Source: Flavobacterium sp. W4I14 (lineage in GTDB: Bacteria; Bacteroidota; Bacteroidia; Sphingobacteriales; Sphingobacteriaceae). From it: DNA of 64,000 nt. The notes beneath the pieces were generated by a model that did not search any database, was not told where the DNA came from, and saw only the letters and a list, made by a program, of their open reading frames with translations. The stretch covers positions 4,278,001-4,342,000 of the forward strand of contig JAUSZU010000001.1 of assembly GCA_030817875.1 (NCBI GenBank), given 5' to 3'. The translations under genes and the position numbers were made by a program. Shown here one piece after another: positions 1-7,791 of this stretch (position 1 is the stretch's first letter; each line of letters starts with the position of its first letter).

Positions 1-448
1 AAAACTGATATTCTACCTTACCATCTATCATATACTTAAATTCGAATGCTTCGGTTTTCACCATTGGGCGATGTGCATTCACCTCGAGCTCGAGCAGTAC
101 AAAATCGGCAGTAGAAAACTTAATATTCTTGGTTAAAATACGCGAGTAGTTAAAACCTACGGCCTGTTCTTTTTCGAACTTCTGGTACTGATCTTTTCGT
201 TTCACCAGAACAGGGGCATCCTTTTTATGAAAATTGATGTCCTTAAAAAAACTGTTCAGATCTATCTGCAGACTTTTAATAATATCCATTAATACCATTA
301 AAGACGGAATGGTACGGCTATTTTCGATTTGAGAGATCAGCCCCTTACTTACCTCTGCTTTATTTGCAAGCTCCTGAACGGTAATACCCAGTTCTTTACG
401 TCTTTCTTTAATTTTAAGGCTAATCTGTAAAAGAATTTCTTCTTGCAT
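1..448 (-). CDS. XRE-family regulator with cupin domain, 3' end cut by window
   Basis: The frame is open from an ATG at 446-448 to the window edge, giving 149 codons with no stop. Residues 7-61 form a helix-turn-helix of the XRE type, including VQELANKAEVSKGLISQIEN, which is the classic HTH3 pattern. After a charged linker, residues from about 100 onward (FVLLELEVNAHRP, then FEFKYMIDGKVEY) look like the start of a cupin barrel. XRE-cupin proteins are usually dimeric repressors or activators that sense a small ligand through the cupin. The target genes are not visible here. The cupin call rests on a partial domain and is less certain than the HTH. Confidence 0.85.
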   Translation of the reverse strand, partial: MQEEILLQISLKIKERRKELGITVQELANKAEVSKGLISQIENSRTIPSLMVLMDIIKSLQIDLNSFFKDINFHKKDAPVLVKRKDQYQKFEKEQAVGFNYSRILTKNIKFSTADFVLLELEVNAHRPMVKTEAFEFKYMIDGKVEYQF

Positions 449-556
449 ATGCTAAAATCGTATTAATATCGCTAATGTATTATTTTATTCCTACAATCTA
501 AATCAACAATCGCATTAGTTACGGAATTACATTTTTTAACATGCTTATAAAAACAA

Positions 557-581
557 ATCGCCGCCATAAAAAGGCGGCGAT
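557..581 (-). terminator. Rho-independent terminator of the small secreted peptide gene
   Basis: A perfect 9-bp stem (ATCGCCGCC at 557-565, GGCGGCGAT at 573-581) closes a 7-nt loop. On the minus strand it is followed by a T-rich tract. It lies 10 nt after the stop of the 591-749 gene. Confidence 0.8.
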
Positions 582-590
582 AGCAAAAAT

Positions 591-749
591 TTAACGGTAA
601 TGTCCGGGTATCCAATACCGACCACCGTGAGGGCCAATGTTATAATGCCCGCGCACCCAGTGTGCCCTTGGTGCACGTGCGCTTACCACGCATGCACTAA
701 AATTAACCGCCATAACCAATAAGAGCAATGCATTTACAATCCTTTTCAT
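591..749 (-). CDS. Small secreted peptide, probable lipoprotein (52 aa)
   Basis: This 52-codon frame is supported by an N-terminal hydrophobic segment (KRIVNALLLLVMAVNFSAC), a candidate lipobox cysteine at residue 19 and a strong terminator just downstream. The mature part is basic and aromatic, with HWVRGHYNIGPHGGRYW followed by IPGHYR. This resembles the Y-x-W-x-x-G-H-Y motif of short Bacteroidota envelope proteins. Function is unknown. The FSAC lipobox is non-ideal, so it may be a plain signal peptide. The gene stands alone, with the XRE regulator downstream on the same strand and the TonB receptor upstream. Confidence 0.65.
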   Translation of the reverse strand: MKRIVNALLLLVMAVNFSACVVSARAPRAHWVRGHYNIGPHGGRYWIPGHYR

Positions 750-870
750 AACCTAACCTTTTAAATTGAAAAATAAATCAAGCTTTATGCTGTGTGTATA
801 ATTTGGACGCAAGGAGGATAGGAAAGGTTTAATTGGTTATATCAGAAAGATTTCAGCGTTTTCGAATGGT

Positions 871-945
871 CGTCATCTCGACCGGAGCAACGCGAAGTGG
901 AGAGATCTATCTAGACAGATTTCTCCACTGCGGTCGAAATGACGA
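871..945. repeat. Intergenic palindromic repeat (CGTCATCTCGAC family)
   Basis: An imperfect inverted repeat: CGTCATCTCGACCGGAGC on the left is mirrored by GCGGTCGAAATGACG on the right, and the centre contains ATCTATCTAGACAGAT. Related copies lie near 15058, 32999, 53316 and 63536. No coding capacity was seen. Confidence 0.75.
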
Positions 946-963
946 TTTATGGTAAGCCCGCAC

Positions 964-996
964 AAAAAAACGGCCCAACCTTATAGGTCAGACCGT
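964..996 (-). terminator. Rho-independent terminator of the TonB receptor gene
   Basis: A 12-bp stem with some G-U pairs (ACGGCCCAACCT at 970-981, AGGTCAGACCGT at 985-996) is followed on the minus strand by seven T. It ends 23 nt after the receptor stop codon. Confidence 0.75.
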
Positions 997-1018
997 TGTA
1001 TATTGATATTAAAAAAGA

Positions 1019-4000
1019 TTAGAAACTATATCTCAATCCCAATTGCATCTGGTAACGTGAGGCAAAGAAATCTTTTGAATACGAGGTTACATCTTTCTGT
1101 GCAAAGGTATACACCGGATATGCTGTCGGTGTGCCTGCTGTTGCCACTTTAATACCTACACTTGCCATTGAGTTATAAGTATTAGGAGAAAAATATTGAA
1201 TTCCCCAATCTTTATTTACCAAATTGGTCAGGTTAATAATATCGTAAGTTAAAGTAAGTACATGTGGATGCTTTCCTTTTGCAACCTGAATATCCTGAGA
1301 GAAGCGGAAATCAGCCTGAACATTCCAAGGGGTGCGTGCACCGTTACGCTCAGTGAAATTGCCACGACGGGTACTTAGGTACTTATCGCCATCAACGTAG
1401 GCATTAAAATCGGCTCTTTGTTGTGCTGCTGTAATAAGCGGTGTTGTAGATGTTGCTGGTATATCGGCAGTAAAAAATTTAGATGCTTCGTCAGCTGTTG
1501 GCACATATAACAAGCTTACAGTTTGTCCTGTTCCGTTGATTCTTGTGTTCACTAAACCCAATGAATACGGCGAGCCTGACTGGCCGCTGAAGAATAGCGA
1601 GAAGTTAGATACATATTTGCCGTTTTTAGCCCAATCTAACCTGTAATTAATGGTCGAAATAATCCTGTTACGGATATCGAAGTTAGAATAAGCCAAGCCT
1701 GGGTTATTTGGGTTAAGCGCCTGGTTTAACTGCCAGTTAGACTCCATTGAATTACGGATACCATTGGCAATATCTTTTGATCGTCCGTAGGTATAAGCCA
1801 CCATCATATCTAAACCCATAGGAAGTGATTTACTTACCTGCGCAGTTAAACTGTATTTATATCCTTTATCAGTGTTCGATAATAAGTATGCATTAGTGTA
1901 CAATGGGTTAATTTTTGTACCTGAGTAAATTGGCTGTTGTTTCTGCGTATCATAAACCATATAAGTAGGGTTATCTACATAGTTGATCTGCTGAAACTGC
2001 ACATCTTTAATCACCTGGCTAAAGATTCCCTCTACTGTAAATTTCCACTGATCATCTGTTTTATAATCGAAGGCTAAATTACTTCTCCATGCTTTTGGCA
2101 TTTTAAAGTTGTTATCCACCAAATCTACCTGTGTTGCACCTTTAGCATCTTTAACATTAACGCCTTGGTTGGTTACATAACCTGCTTCGCCATTACCCGT
2201 TAAAGCATCTTTAATCGGATCTGAACCTGCTGCGGGCTTTACGATTTTGGTGGGATCAGCATTGGCATAAACATACGATTTATCGAAAGCACCATAATTT
2301 ACACCATTATTGTAATAAGCATAACCAATCCAGGCAAAAGGAACACGACTGGTAAACAAACCTGTACCACCGCGCATGACCAAACTCTGGTTACCCAATA
2401 CATCGAAATTAAAGCCAATACGTGGAGAAATTTGGATCTTATTCAGAAATTTTCCGGTAATTGATGATGGTTGGGTATAAGTATAGGTTGTACCGTAATT
2501 TGCATCAACCGGAGAATTGGTTGTTTTCGAACTCAATGATGGCATATTAGGTAAATCAGCCATATCAAAACGTAATCCAGGTGTTAATTTAAAACGGTCG
2601 CCAATTCTGATTTCATCCTGACCATAAACACTGTACATGTTAACATTAAATTCTGCAGTTGGGTTGGCAATAATGTTATCGCGACTGTTATCATCATAGT
2701 TATAGCTGGTACGTACCCTGTTCGGCTGATTAGCCAGGAAATCGGCAATACTACTATAAGCTACACGGCCATTCCATGAGTTTACAAAACCATAGTTGAT
2801 TTTATAAAACTCGTTGTGCGTACCAACAGTAAATGTATGAATACCCGAGCTGTAAGTATAGTTATCGGTAAATTCGAAAGTATTCTGTTTCATATTGAAG
2901 ATACTGGCCTCACGGTCGGTACCTAAAAATAATGTTCCACCTTTCGAAGCAATCTCGATCTGTGGCAAAGCCGGATTAGAAAGTGGATCACGGTAATCGT
3001 GAACGGTAGAATAACCAACGATTAAGTTGTTGGTTGCTGAATTTCCGAAACGGGTTTTAAGATCGGCAACTGTAGAAGATTGGTTGTTGTTCTGTTTAAA
3101 ATCGATACCACCAAACCTGAAGTTAGACTGATCTCTTTCTAAGTTTGTGGCTTTCGAAATGATGGTATTATTTCTGATGGTTAACTGGGTACTTTCGCTG
3201 ATGTTCCAATCTAAACGGTTAAAGAACTTGTTAGACTGCGAATAGATGTTGTAATCGCCAAACGAACCTGCATCAACACCATAAGCTGTTTTCATGCGAT
3301 CAGCGATCTGCTGTGCCTCAGTTAAAGTAAGCAATTTCATGTCAGACGATCCTGCACCTAAAATTACCGGATCCTGACGGCGGGTAATCTCTTCGTTGGT
3401 AAAGAAGAACAATTTATCTTTTATAATCGGGAAACCTACGCGGAAACCAGTCTGGTAATCGTGAAAAGCGGATGGCTCTTTGCTGTTATCGCCGATTTTA
3501 TTTCTACCGATCAATGAAGCATTACGGCCATAACCGTAAACCGATCCAACTACCTCATTGGTACCACCACGAGTAACAGCATTAATACTGCCACCTAAAA
3601 AGTTACCCACTTTAACATCGTAAGGAGAAAGTAAAACGGTAACATCCTGAATGGCATCTAACGAAACCGGATTGGTACGTGTACTGCTTCCAGGCATACC
3701 CGAGCTTCCACTTTGCCCACCTAATGAAGGACTAAAACCAATGGCATCGTTATTAATTGCACCATCAATAGTCACGTTGTTGTATCTAAAGTTTGTTCCT
3801 CCAAAGGTATTATCTTTACTGCCTTGAGGAGTAACCCTTGTTACATCCTGCAGGCTGCGGTTCATGGTTGGCAGCGTTTTGATCTGCCCTTCGCCGATAC
3901 TGGTACCTGCACCAGATTTTGTTCCGCCTTTTTGGCCTTTAACACTTACTTCGGCCAATTGATTACCTTGCTCCTGAAGATCAAGATCGAGCCTTACATC

Positions 4001-4297
4001 CGAACCTAAGGTTAAATAAATATTCTCTTTTACTACAGGGCTATAACCCACAAAGGTTACGGTAATTTTGTATGGCCCGCCTGGGTTTAAGTTGCCAATG
4101 CGGTAAAGTCCGTTCTCATTTGACGAACCTTTAGATACAGTACCTGTTGGAACGTGCATCATCACAATGGTTGCCCCTGGGATGATACCCTTATTATCCT
4201 TAATCTTTCCATTAATACTAGATGTTGTAACCTGTGCCTGAGCAAATGTGACCAAGAGCAGCAGCATACTTACTAGGGATAGTATACGTGATTTCAT
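1019..4297 (-). CDS. Oar-like TonB-dependent receptor
   Basis: The protein (1092 residues from the chosen start) is an outer-membrane receptor expected to import a substrate using TonB energy. The start at 4297 is preferred over an ATG 30 nt upstream because it gives a clean signal peptide (MKSRILSLVSMLLLLVTFAQAQ without the last two residues is the hydrophobic core). Residues about 25-105 form a carboxypeptidase-regulatory-like beta domain (SSINGKIKDNKGIIPGATIV). About 115-245 is the plug, with NNVTIDGAINND and GGSINAVTRGGTNE. The rest is a large barrel ending in the aromatic LGLRYSF. No SusD partner is adjacent, so it is not a SusC. The overall shape matches Myxococcus Oar and Bacteroidota Oar-like receptors. 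The substrate is unknown. Confidence 0.92.
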   Translation of the reverse strand: MKSRILSLVSMLLLLVTFAQAQVTTSSINGKIKDNKGIIPGATIVMMHVPTGTVSKGSSNENGLYRIGNLNPGGPYKITVTFVGYSPVVKENIYLTLGSDVRLDLDLQEQGNQLAEVSVKGQKGGTKSGAGTSIGEGQIKTLPTMNRSLQDVTRVTPQGSKDNTFGGTNFRYNNVTIDGAINNDAIGFSPSLGGQSGSSGMPGSSTRTNPVSLDAIQDVTVLLSPYDVKVGNFLGGSINAVTRGGTNEVVGSVYGYGRNASLIGRNKIGDNSKEPSAFHDYQTGFRVGFPIIKDKLFFFTNEEITRRQDPVILGAGSSDMKLLTLTEAQQIADRMKTAYGVDAGSFGDYNIYSQSNKFFNRLDWNISESTQLTIRNNTIISKATNLERDQSNFRFGGIDFKQNNNQSSTVADLKTRFGNSATNNLIVGYSTVHDYRDPLSNPALPQIEIASKGGTLFLGTDREASIFNMKQNTFEFTDNYTYSSGIHTFTVGTHNEFYKINYGFVNSWNGRVAYSSIADFLANQPNRVRTSYNYDDNSRDNIIANPTAEFNVNMYSVYGQDEIRIGDRFKLTPGLRFDMADLPNMPSLSSKTTNSPVDANYGTTYTYTQPSSITGKFLNKIQISPRIGFNFDVLGNQSLVMRGGTGLFTSRVPFAWIGYAYYNNGVNYGAFDKSYVYANADPTKIVKPAAGSDPIKDALTGNGEAGYVTNQGVNVKDAKGATQVDLVDNNFKMPKAWRSNLAFDYKTDDQWKFTVEGIFSQVIKDVQFQQINYVDNPTYMVYDTQKQQPIYSGTKINPLYTNAYLLSNTDKGYKYSLTAQVSKSLPMGLDMMVAYTYGRSKDIANGIRNSMESNWQLNQALNPNNPGLAYSNFDIRNRIISTINYRLDWAKNGKYVSNFSLFFSGQSGSPYSLGLVNTRINGTGQTVSLLYVPTADEASKFFTADIPATSTTPLITAAQQRADFNAYVDGDKYLSTRRGNFTERNGARTPWNVQADFRFSQDIQVAKGKHPHVLTLTYDIINLTNLVNKDWGIQYFSPNTYNSMASVGIKVATAGTPTAYPVYTFAQKDVTSYSKDFFASRYQMQLGLRYSF

Positions 4298-4642
4298 TTT
4301 CTGTTGTTTTATTTTTATGCAAAACAACAGTCCTCATGTTAATTAAATATTAACACTAAATTAAGTTTAACATTAGGTTAACAATATGAAAATCAGAATA
4401 ATACAATAAGAAAACAATTCCTTAACAACCAATATTTCAGGCCGGAATATAATGAAGAATAGAAAATCCAAAGATGAAAACGAAAGATGAAGATTTAATG
4501 AAGTTTTGATTAGTCCGAAGTCCTTAGTCGGGAGTCCAAAGTCGATTAACCGATTTGAACAATTAACCACAGAACAAATTTCTTCCTCCTGCTAACTAAT
4601 AAACCAATAACAAATGAACTAATGAACCTATATATCATCAGT
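4298..4642. other. AT-rich intergenic region without a gene
   Basis: It holds the upstream region of the TonB receptor, including a near-palindrome GTTAATTAAATATTAAC at about 4338-4354 and a second GTTTAAC/GGTTAAC pair downstream of it. Further on are short tandem motifs (AGTCCGAAGTC, then AGTCCAAAGTC; repeated ACTAATGAAC) typical of intergenic filler. A 65-codon minus-strand frame here has no coding character. Confidence 0.5.
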
Positions 4643-5218
4643 TTACACTTTTAACAAACCACGAAATGCTCTTGCAGCATAATACGATTGTGCACCGTTA
4701 TGGTAAACAAATACATGGTCGTAGCGGCGATCACCGAAAAGGGCACCGCCCAATTTTCTAATTTCGGGAGGAGTAACAATCCAACTAGACGTTTTGGTAT
4801 CGAATTTTCCGAATTGCTGCAAAAAGTGGTATTGTTCTTCTGTTAAAAGTTCTACCCCCATCGCAGCAGCCATATCAACAGCATTATTTTCCGGTTGATG
4901 CTCTTTTCTCGATTCCAGCCCTTCCAAATCATAACAAATACTTCTACGGCCTTTGGGACTTTCTGCCGAACAATCGTAAAAAATATATTCGCCTGTTTCT
5001 TTATCATAATCAACAACATCGGGTTCGCCACCAGTTACCTCCATTTCATCAAGCACCCATAGTTTTTCGGGATTTGCTTCCAACTTCGCCTGTACCTTAG
5101 CCCATTCCAGTCCTTTATGCCGATTCATATTCTTCTCGAAACGGGCTTTTAATATATGAAGGAGTTCTTCCGTCTGCGCTACCGATAACTCTTTTTTATT
5201 GTTATTTATTTTACTCAT
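4643..5218 (-). CDS. DUF4256 family protein
   Basis: The 191-residue soluble protein matches DUF4256: an N-terminal helix (SVAQTEELLHILKARFEKNM), the conserved block VTGGEPDVVDYDKETGEYIF with YDCSAESPKGRRS after it, and the C-terminal RRYDHVFVYHNGAQSYYAARAFRG. There is no signal peptide or membrane segment. The biochemical function of the family is not known. It has no operon partner: an AT-rich gap lies downstream and a long intergenic repeat lies upstream. Confidence 0.85.
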   Translation of the reverse strand: MSKINNNKKELSVAQTEELLHILKARFEKNMNRHKGLEWAKVQAKLEANPEKLWVLDEMEVTGGEPDVVDYDKETGEYIFYDCSAESPKGRRSICYDLEGLESRKEHQPENNAVDMAAAMGVELLTEEQYHFLQQFGKFDTKTSSWIVTPPEIRKLGGALFGDRRYDHVFVYHNGAQSYYAARAFRGLLKV

Positions 5219-5274
5219 CAGTTTTATTTTTGGTTAAAAATCCTGTCGTCTATAATTCTATCCTAATCAAGTAT

Positions 5275-5650
5275 AAGGTTTATCCCGTCCCTCAGCACCG
5301 CTTTTTTTACTAAATAGGCTTGGAGCGCAGTGCCTGAACAAAGCATTAAGTTTCTTCCCGTTTTACGCTTCGCTTCCTCGTACCTCGTTGCTGCAGGGTA
5401 ACGCTTTAACCGGGGCTAAATGGCTAAGACAGCTTTTCATTTTCGGGGTTGCAAGGTGCAGAAACCCTTGTCCCTAAACCCGACAGCAGCGACAGCCTCC
5501 GATTAAGCACCGATTTATGTTATATTTTGGTGTGCTTGCTTGTTTCACAGGTCTTCTATCGGAGCTATAGCGAATGGCGGGACTGAAAACCGCCAAGAAC
5601 TACAAGCCATTCATTTCCTAATTCAGAAAACATTATCTCTACCTGGAGCA
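5275..5650 (+). repeat. Long intergenic repeat element, copy A
   Basis: About 350 bp shared with 11455-11775 and, inverted, with 27690-28080. Conserved blocks are CCCGTTTTACGCTTCGC at 5379, then CTCGTTGCTGCAGGGTAACG, CCGGGGCTA, CCTAAACCCGACAGC, TGTGCTTGCTTGTTTCACAG, and an end block with GGCGGGACTGAAAACCGCCA (a hairpin) and CATTCATTTCCTAATT. The 82-codon plus-strand frame at 5540-5788 overlaps this element and is not considered real. Confidence 0.8.
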
Positions 5651-5747
5651 CAACGCCTTTACACTACACTAAAAGATCTTTCGACAACCCAATGGTTATT
5701 TACGTACATCTCAAATGATAACATCCAACACCACAAAATAGGAACGA

Positions 5748-6332
5748 TTAGTCATTCAATCCTTTGCCACTTAATATCTGCGGTATAAATTTCTCTACTC
5801 TTGCCTCACGGGTTTTAGCTTGCTTGGGTGCCGCAAAATGAAGCAGATAAGCTCTTTGACGGCCGGGCGTTAAGGCTTCGAATGCCGCTTTTAAATCTGG
5901 AATGTGATCTAATTTATGCTGAAACTCAACCGGAACGGTATACTCCGTAGTCTTTTTCAAATCTACTTTCAAACCAGCTTTTTCTACCTCAATGGCTTCA
6001 TAAATATAAGTCTTCAAAATAGCTTTAAGCTCCACTATTTCGAGGGCATTGGTAAAGCGTGCCTGCCTGCCCACTTGTACATTCTTCGTTTGCTGGATCA
6101 AGATCCCAGCGGCATCATTTAATAAAACGCCTTCAAAAAATAAAAATGCGCAGTATTCTTTAAAATCATGTATTAAAACGACGTTGCTGTTGTGCAAGGT
6201 ATAGCAAGGCACACCCCATTTTAATTCTTCGGTAAGTCCACAATCTAGGGCAATTGCCCGCAGCAGCAACAGTTCTTCCTGCCACTTTTTCGCTTTGTTA
6301 AAATAAAAATCAACTTTTGGGTTCGTTTTCAT
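5748..6332 (-). CDS. YdeI/OmdA-type protein (DUF1801 plus OmdA domain)
   Basis: The 194-residue protein has the two-part layout of the YdeI family. Residues about 15-110 form a DUF1801-like domain (LTEELKWGVPCYTLHNSNVVLIHDFKEYCAFLFF broken into its conserved parts, with WGVPCY as signature). The C-terminal part (PVEFQHKLDHIPDLKAAFEA, then LTPGRQRAYLLHF and AKTREARVEKFIPQIL) is the OmdA domain. Bacillus YdeI has been linked to peptide resistance, but a general function is not established. It follows the ArsR-SRPBCC-DoxX genes on the same strand with a 57-nt gap, so it probably belongs to that transcript. No signal peptide. Confidence 0.88.
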   Translation of the reverse strand: MKTNPKVDFYFNKAKKWQEELLLLRAIALDCGLTEELKWGVPCYTLHNSNVVLIHDFKEYCAFLFFEGVLLNDAAGILIQQTKNVQVGRQARFTNALEIVELKAILKTYIYEAIEVEKAGLKVDLKKTTEYTVPVEFQHKLDHIPDLKAAFEALTPGRQRAYLLHFAAPKQAKTREARVEKFIPQILSGKGLND

Positions 6333-6389
6333 ATCAGTAGAATTTGTTTGTTCCTTTGCCCTGTTCCTTCTTTTATGGTTTAAGTTATT

Positions 6390-6773
6390 TTAGTTAACTG
6401 AGCTAATTTTTCTATCCGCAGGCCTAAAATACCACGACACTACAGTTAACACAAGTAGCAATATTGGCCCGAAATATGCCGAAGTACTGGTATCGCCAAT
6501 AGCAATATGTGAGAAAACAGCACCAGACATGGCAAAGAAAAAACCTGCATAAGCCCATTCTTTCAACAAAGTAAATTTAGGAATTAACACAGCAACCACA
6601 CCTAAAATTTTCCAAATTCCTAATATAGTCAGAAAATAAAGTGGATAACCCAACTGCGTAAACAACGCCACTTCTTCTTTCATTTTTATCAACTGTACTA
6701 CTCCTGTTGATAACATACCTAGCGACAGCCAAATGGTGGCAATCCAATAGATAATTTTGTTTCTCTTTGTCAT
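6390..6773 (-). CDS. DoxX-like integral membrane protein
   Basis: The 127-residue protein has four predicted membrane helices: IIYWIATIWLSLGMLSTGVV, the stretch around YPLYFLTILGIWKILGVVAVLI, WAYAGFFFAMSGAVFSHIAI and YFGPILLLVLTVVSWYF. This is the DoxX-like family pattern, including the G-x-W-K near the second helix. The family is linked to redox or respiratory membrane functions in some members, but the role here is unknown. It starts 6 nt after the SRPBCC gene, so it is in the same operon. DoxX-like genes next to ArsR and SRPBCC genes are common in Bacteroidota. Confidence 0.85.
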   Translation of the reverse strand: MTKRNKIIYWIATIWLSLGMLSTGVVQLIKMKEEVALFTQLGYPLYFLTILGIWKILGVVAVLIPKFTLLKEWAYAGFFFAMSGAVFSHIAIGDTSTSAYFGPILLLVLTVVSWYFRPADRKISSVN

Positions 6774-6779
6774 AATGTA

Positions 6780-7247
6780 TTATTTTAATTGATTTACAAT
6801 GTTTTGTAAACGGTTGTGCGCCATATTAATACCCTGAGCAAAAGGCAAGGCAAGTATTTGATCCCTTAATGCTACTGATTTATAAACTACATGCATAGTA
6901 AGTTTACTACGATCATCGGTTAGTTTATCAAACTTTAAAAACTCAAGCTGAACGCCAAAAGGCGTGTTCTCCATTTCGAATGTTCGCGTTATTTTTTCAT
7001 CAGGCACAAACTCGTGTATAACTCCGGTGGCTACAAACGCTAGGTTCCCTTTAGCATCAGCCGTTTCGAACTGGTAACTGCCATACTTTTTGTTTTCAAG
7101 TTTCAATACTTTTGTTCCCATCCATTGTGCTATAATTTCAGGTTCAACATAAGCCTTAAAAAGCAATGCTACAGGCAGATCAAATTCTCTGGTAATGATC
7201 ATTTCCTGTTTGCCATTTTCGGCATCGATTTTTGTTTTCTGCTCCAT
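6780..7247 (-). CDS. SRPBCC (AHSA1-like) domain protein
   Basis: The 155-residue soluble protein is one START-like SRPBCC domain: the opening strand ITREFDLPVALLFKAYVEPE, the W of EIIAQWMG, the central GSYQFETADAKGN and the C-terminal helix. This fold binds hydrophobic ligands. In this operon class (ArsR plus AHSA1) the ligand is generally unknown. It lies 6 nt after the ArsR gene and 6 nt before the DoxX gene, so the three are almost certainly co-transcribed and translationally close. Confidence 0.88.
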   Translation of the reverse strand: MEQKTKIDAENGKQEMIITREFDLPVALLFKAYVEPEIIAQWMGTKVLKLENKKYGSYQFETADAKGNLAFVATGVIHEFVPDEKITRTFEMENTPFGVQLEFLKFDKLTDDRSKLTMHVVYKSVALRDQILALPFAQGINMAHNRLQNIVNQLK

Positions 7248-7253
7248 GTTATG

Positions 7254-7577
7254 CTATTTGCTTGGTTTATAGTTTTTCATAATATTTTCCAGTTTATTAA
7301 ATCTGTCATCCCACATTTTGCGGAACGGCTCAATAAAATCGGCAATTTCTTTCATTTTTTTCGCGTTAGTGTGGTAATGAATTTCTCTGCCATTTTGTTT
7401 TTGCTCCAACAACTCGCACTCGGTAAGGATCTGCAAGTGTTTTGAAACAGTTGGCCTTGCGGTGTCGAAATTGGTGGCTATTGCACCAGCCGTCATAGAC
7501 TGCGAAGCAACCAGCAGCAGTATAGCCCTTCTTGTAGGGTCGGCAATGGCCTGAAATACATCTCTTCTTAAATTCAT
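7254..7577 (-). CDS. ArsR-family (SdpR-type) transcriptional repressor
   Basis: The 107-residue winged-helix protein has the ArsR core: ADPTRRAILLLVASQSMTAG, recognition helix TARPTVSKHLQILTECELL and wing QKQNGREIHYHTN. It lacks the cysteine pair of metal-sensing ArsR proteins, so it is more like SdpR-type regulators that work with SRPBCC and DoxX genes. First gene of the operon, with a very short leader. Its own operator very likely overlaps the promoter at 7581-7627, which would give autorepression. Confidence 0.9.
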   Translation of the reverse strand: MNLRRDVFQAIADPTRRAILLLVASQSMTAGAIATNFDTARPTVSKHLQILTECELLEQKQNGREIHYHTNAKKMKEIADFIEPFRKMWDDRFNKLENIMKNYKPSK

Positions 7578-7580
7578 TAT

Positions 7581-7627
7581 GTAGCTATTTGACTACAAAT
7601 ATACATGTAGTCATTTAACTACGCAAA
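7581..7627 (-). promoter_or_regulatory. Promoter with paired 16-bp operator sites for the ArsR operon
   Basis: Two 16-bp sites, GTAGCTATTTGACTAC (7581-7596) and GTAGTCATTTAACTAC (7607-7622), are each near-palindromic and lie 26 bp apart. Between them, on the minus strand, is TATATTTG (7596-7603), a perfect Bacteroidota -7 box (TAnnTTTG). TTTG at 7624-7627 stands 20 nt upstream as the -33 element. A repressor bound at either site would cover the promoter. Confidence 0.75.
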
Positions 7628-7791
7628 TTTTTATGACTTTTTTTAATAGGCCTTTCTTCAACAGATCGTCATAAGTTTGGTTTTATCCGTCATAATCTAT
7701 TAAAGTATCAGGATCCCGTTTATAAAATTGAATATATTTGATCAGTATACTCAAAAAGAGAAGAAAGTCCCCTTAACGAACCCGAAACACT

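Noticed and set aside
949..1152. 67-codon plus-strand frame over the end of the TonB receptor gene
   Set aside because: It is antisense to the conserved barrel C-terminus and its terminator and has no protein-like features.
1019..4297. SusC-type glycan uptake locus
   Set aside because: No SusD-like lipoprotein or glycoside hydrolase is adjacent and the receptor looks Oar-like.
5540..5788. 82-codon plus-strand frame
   Set aside because: It starts within the long intergenic repeat and its frame is not conserved in the other copies.
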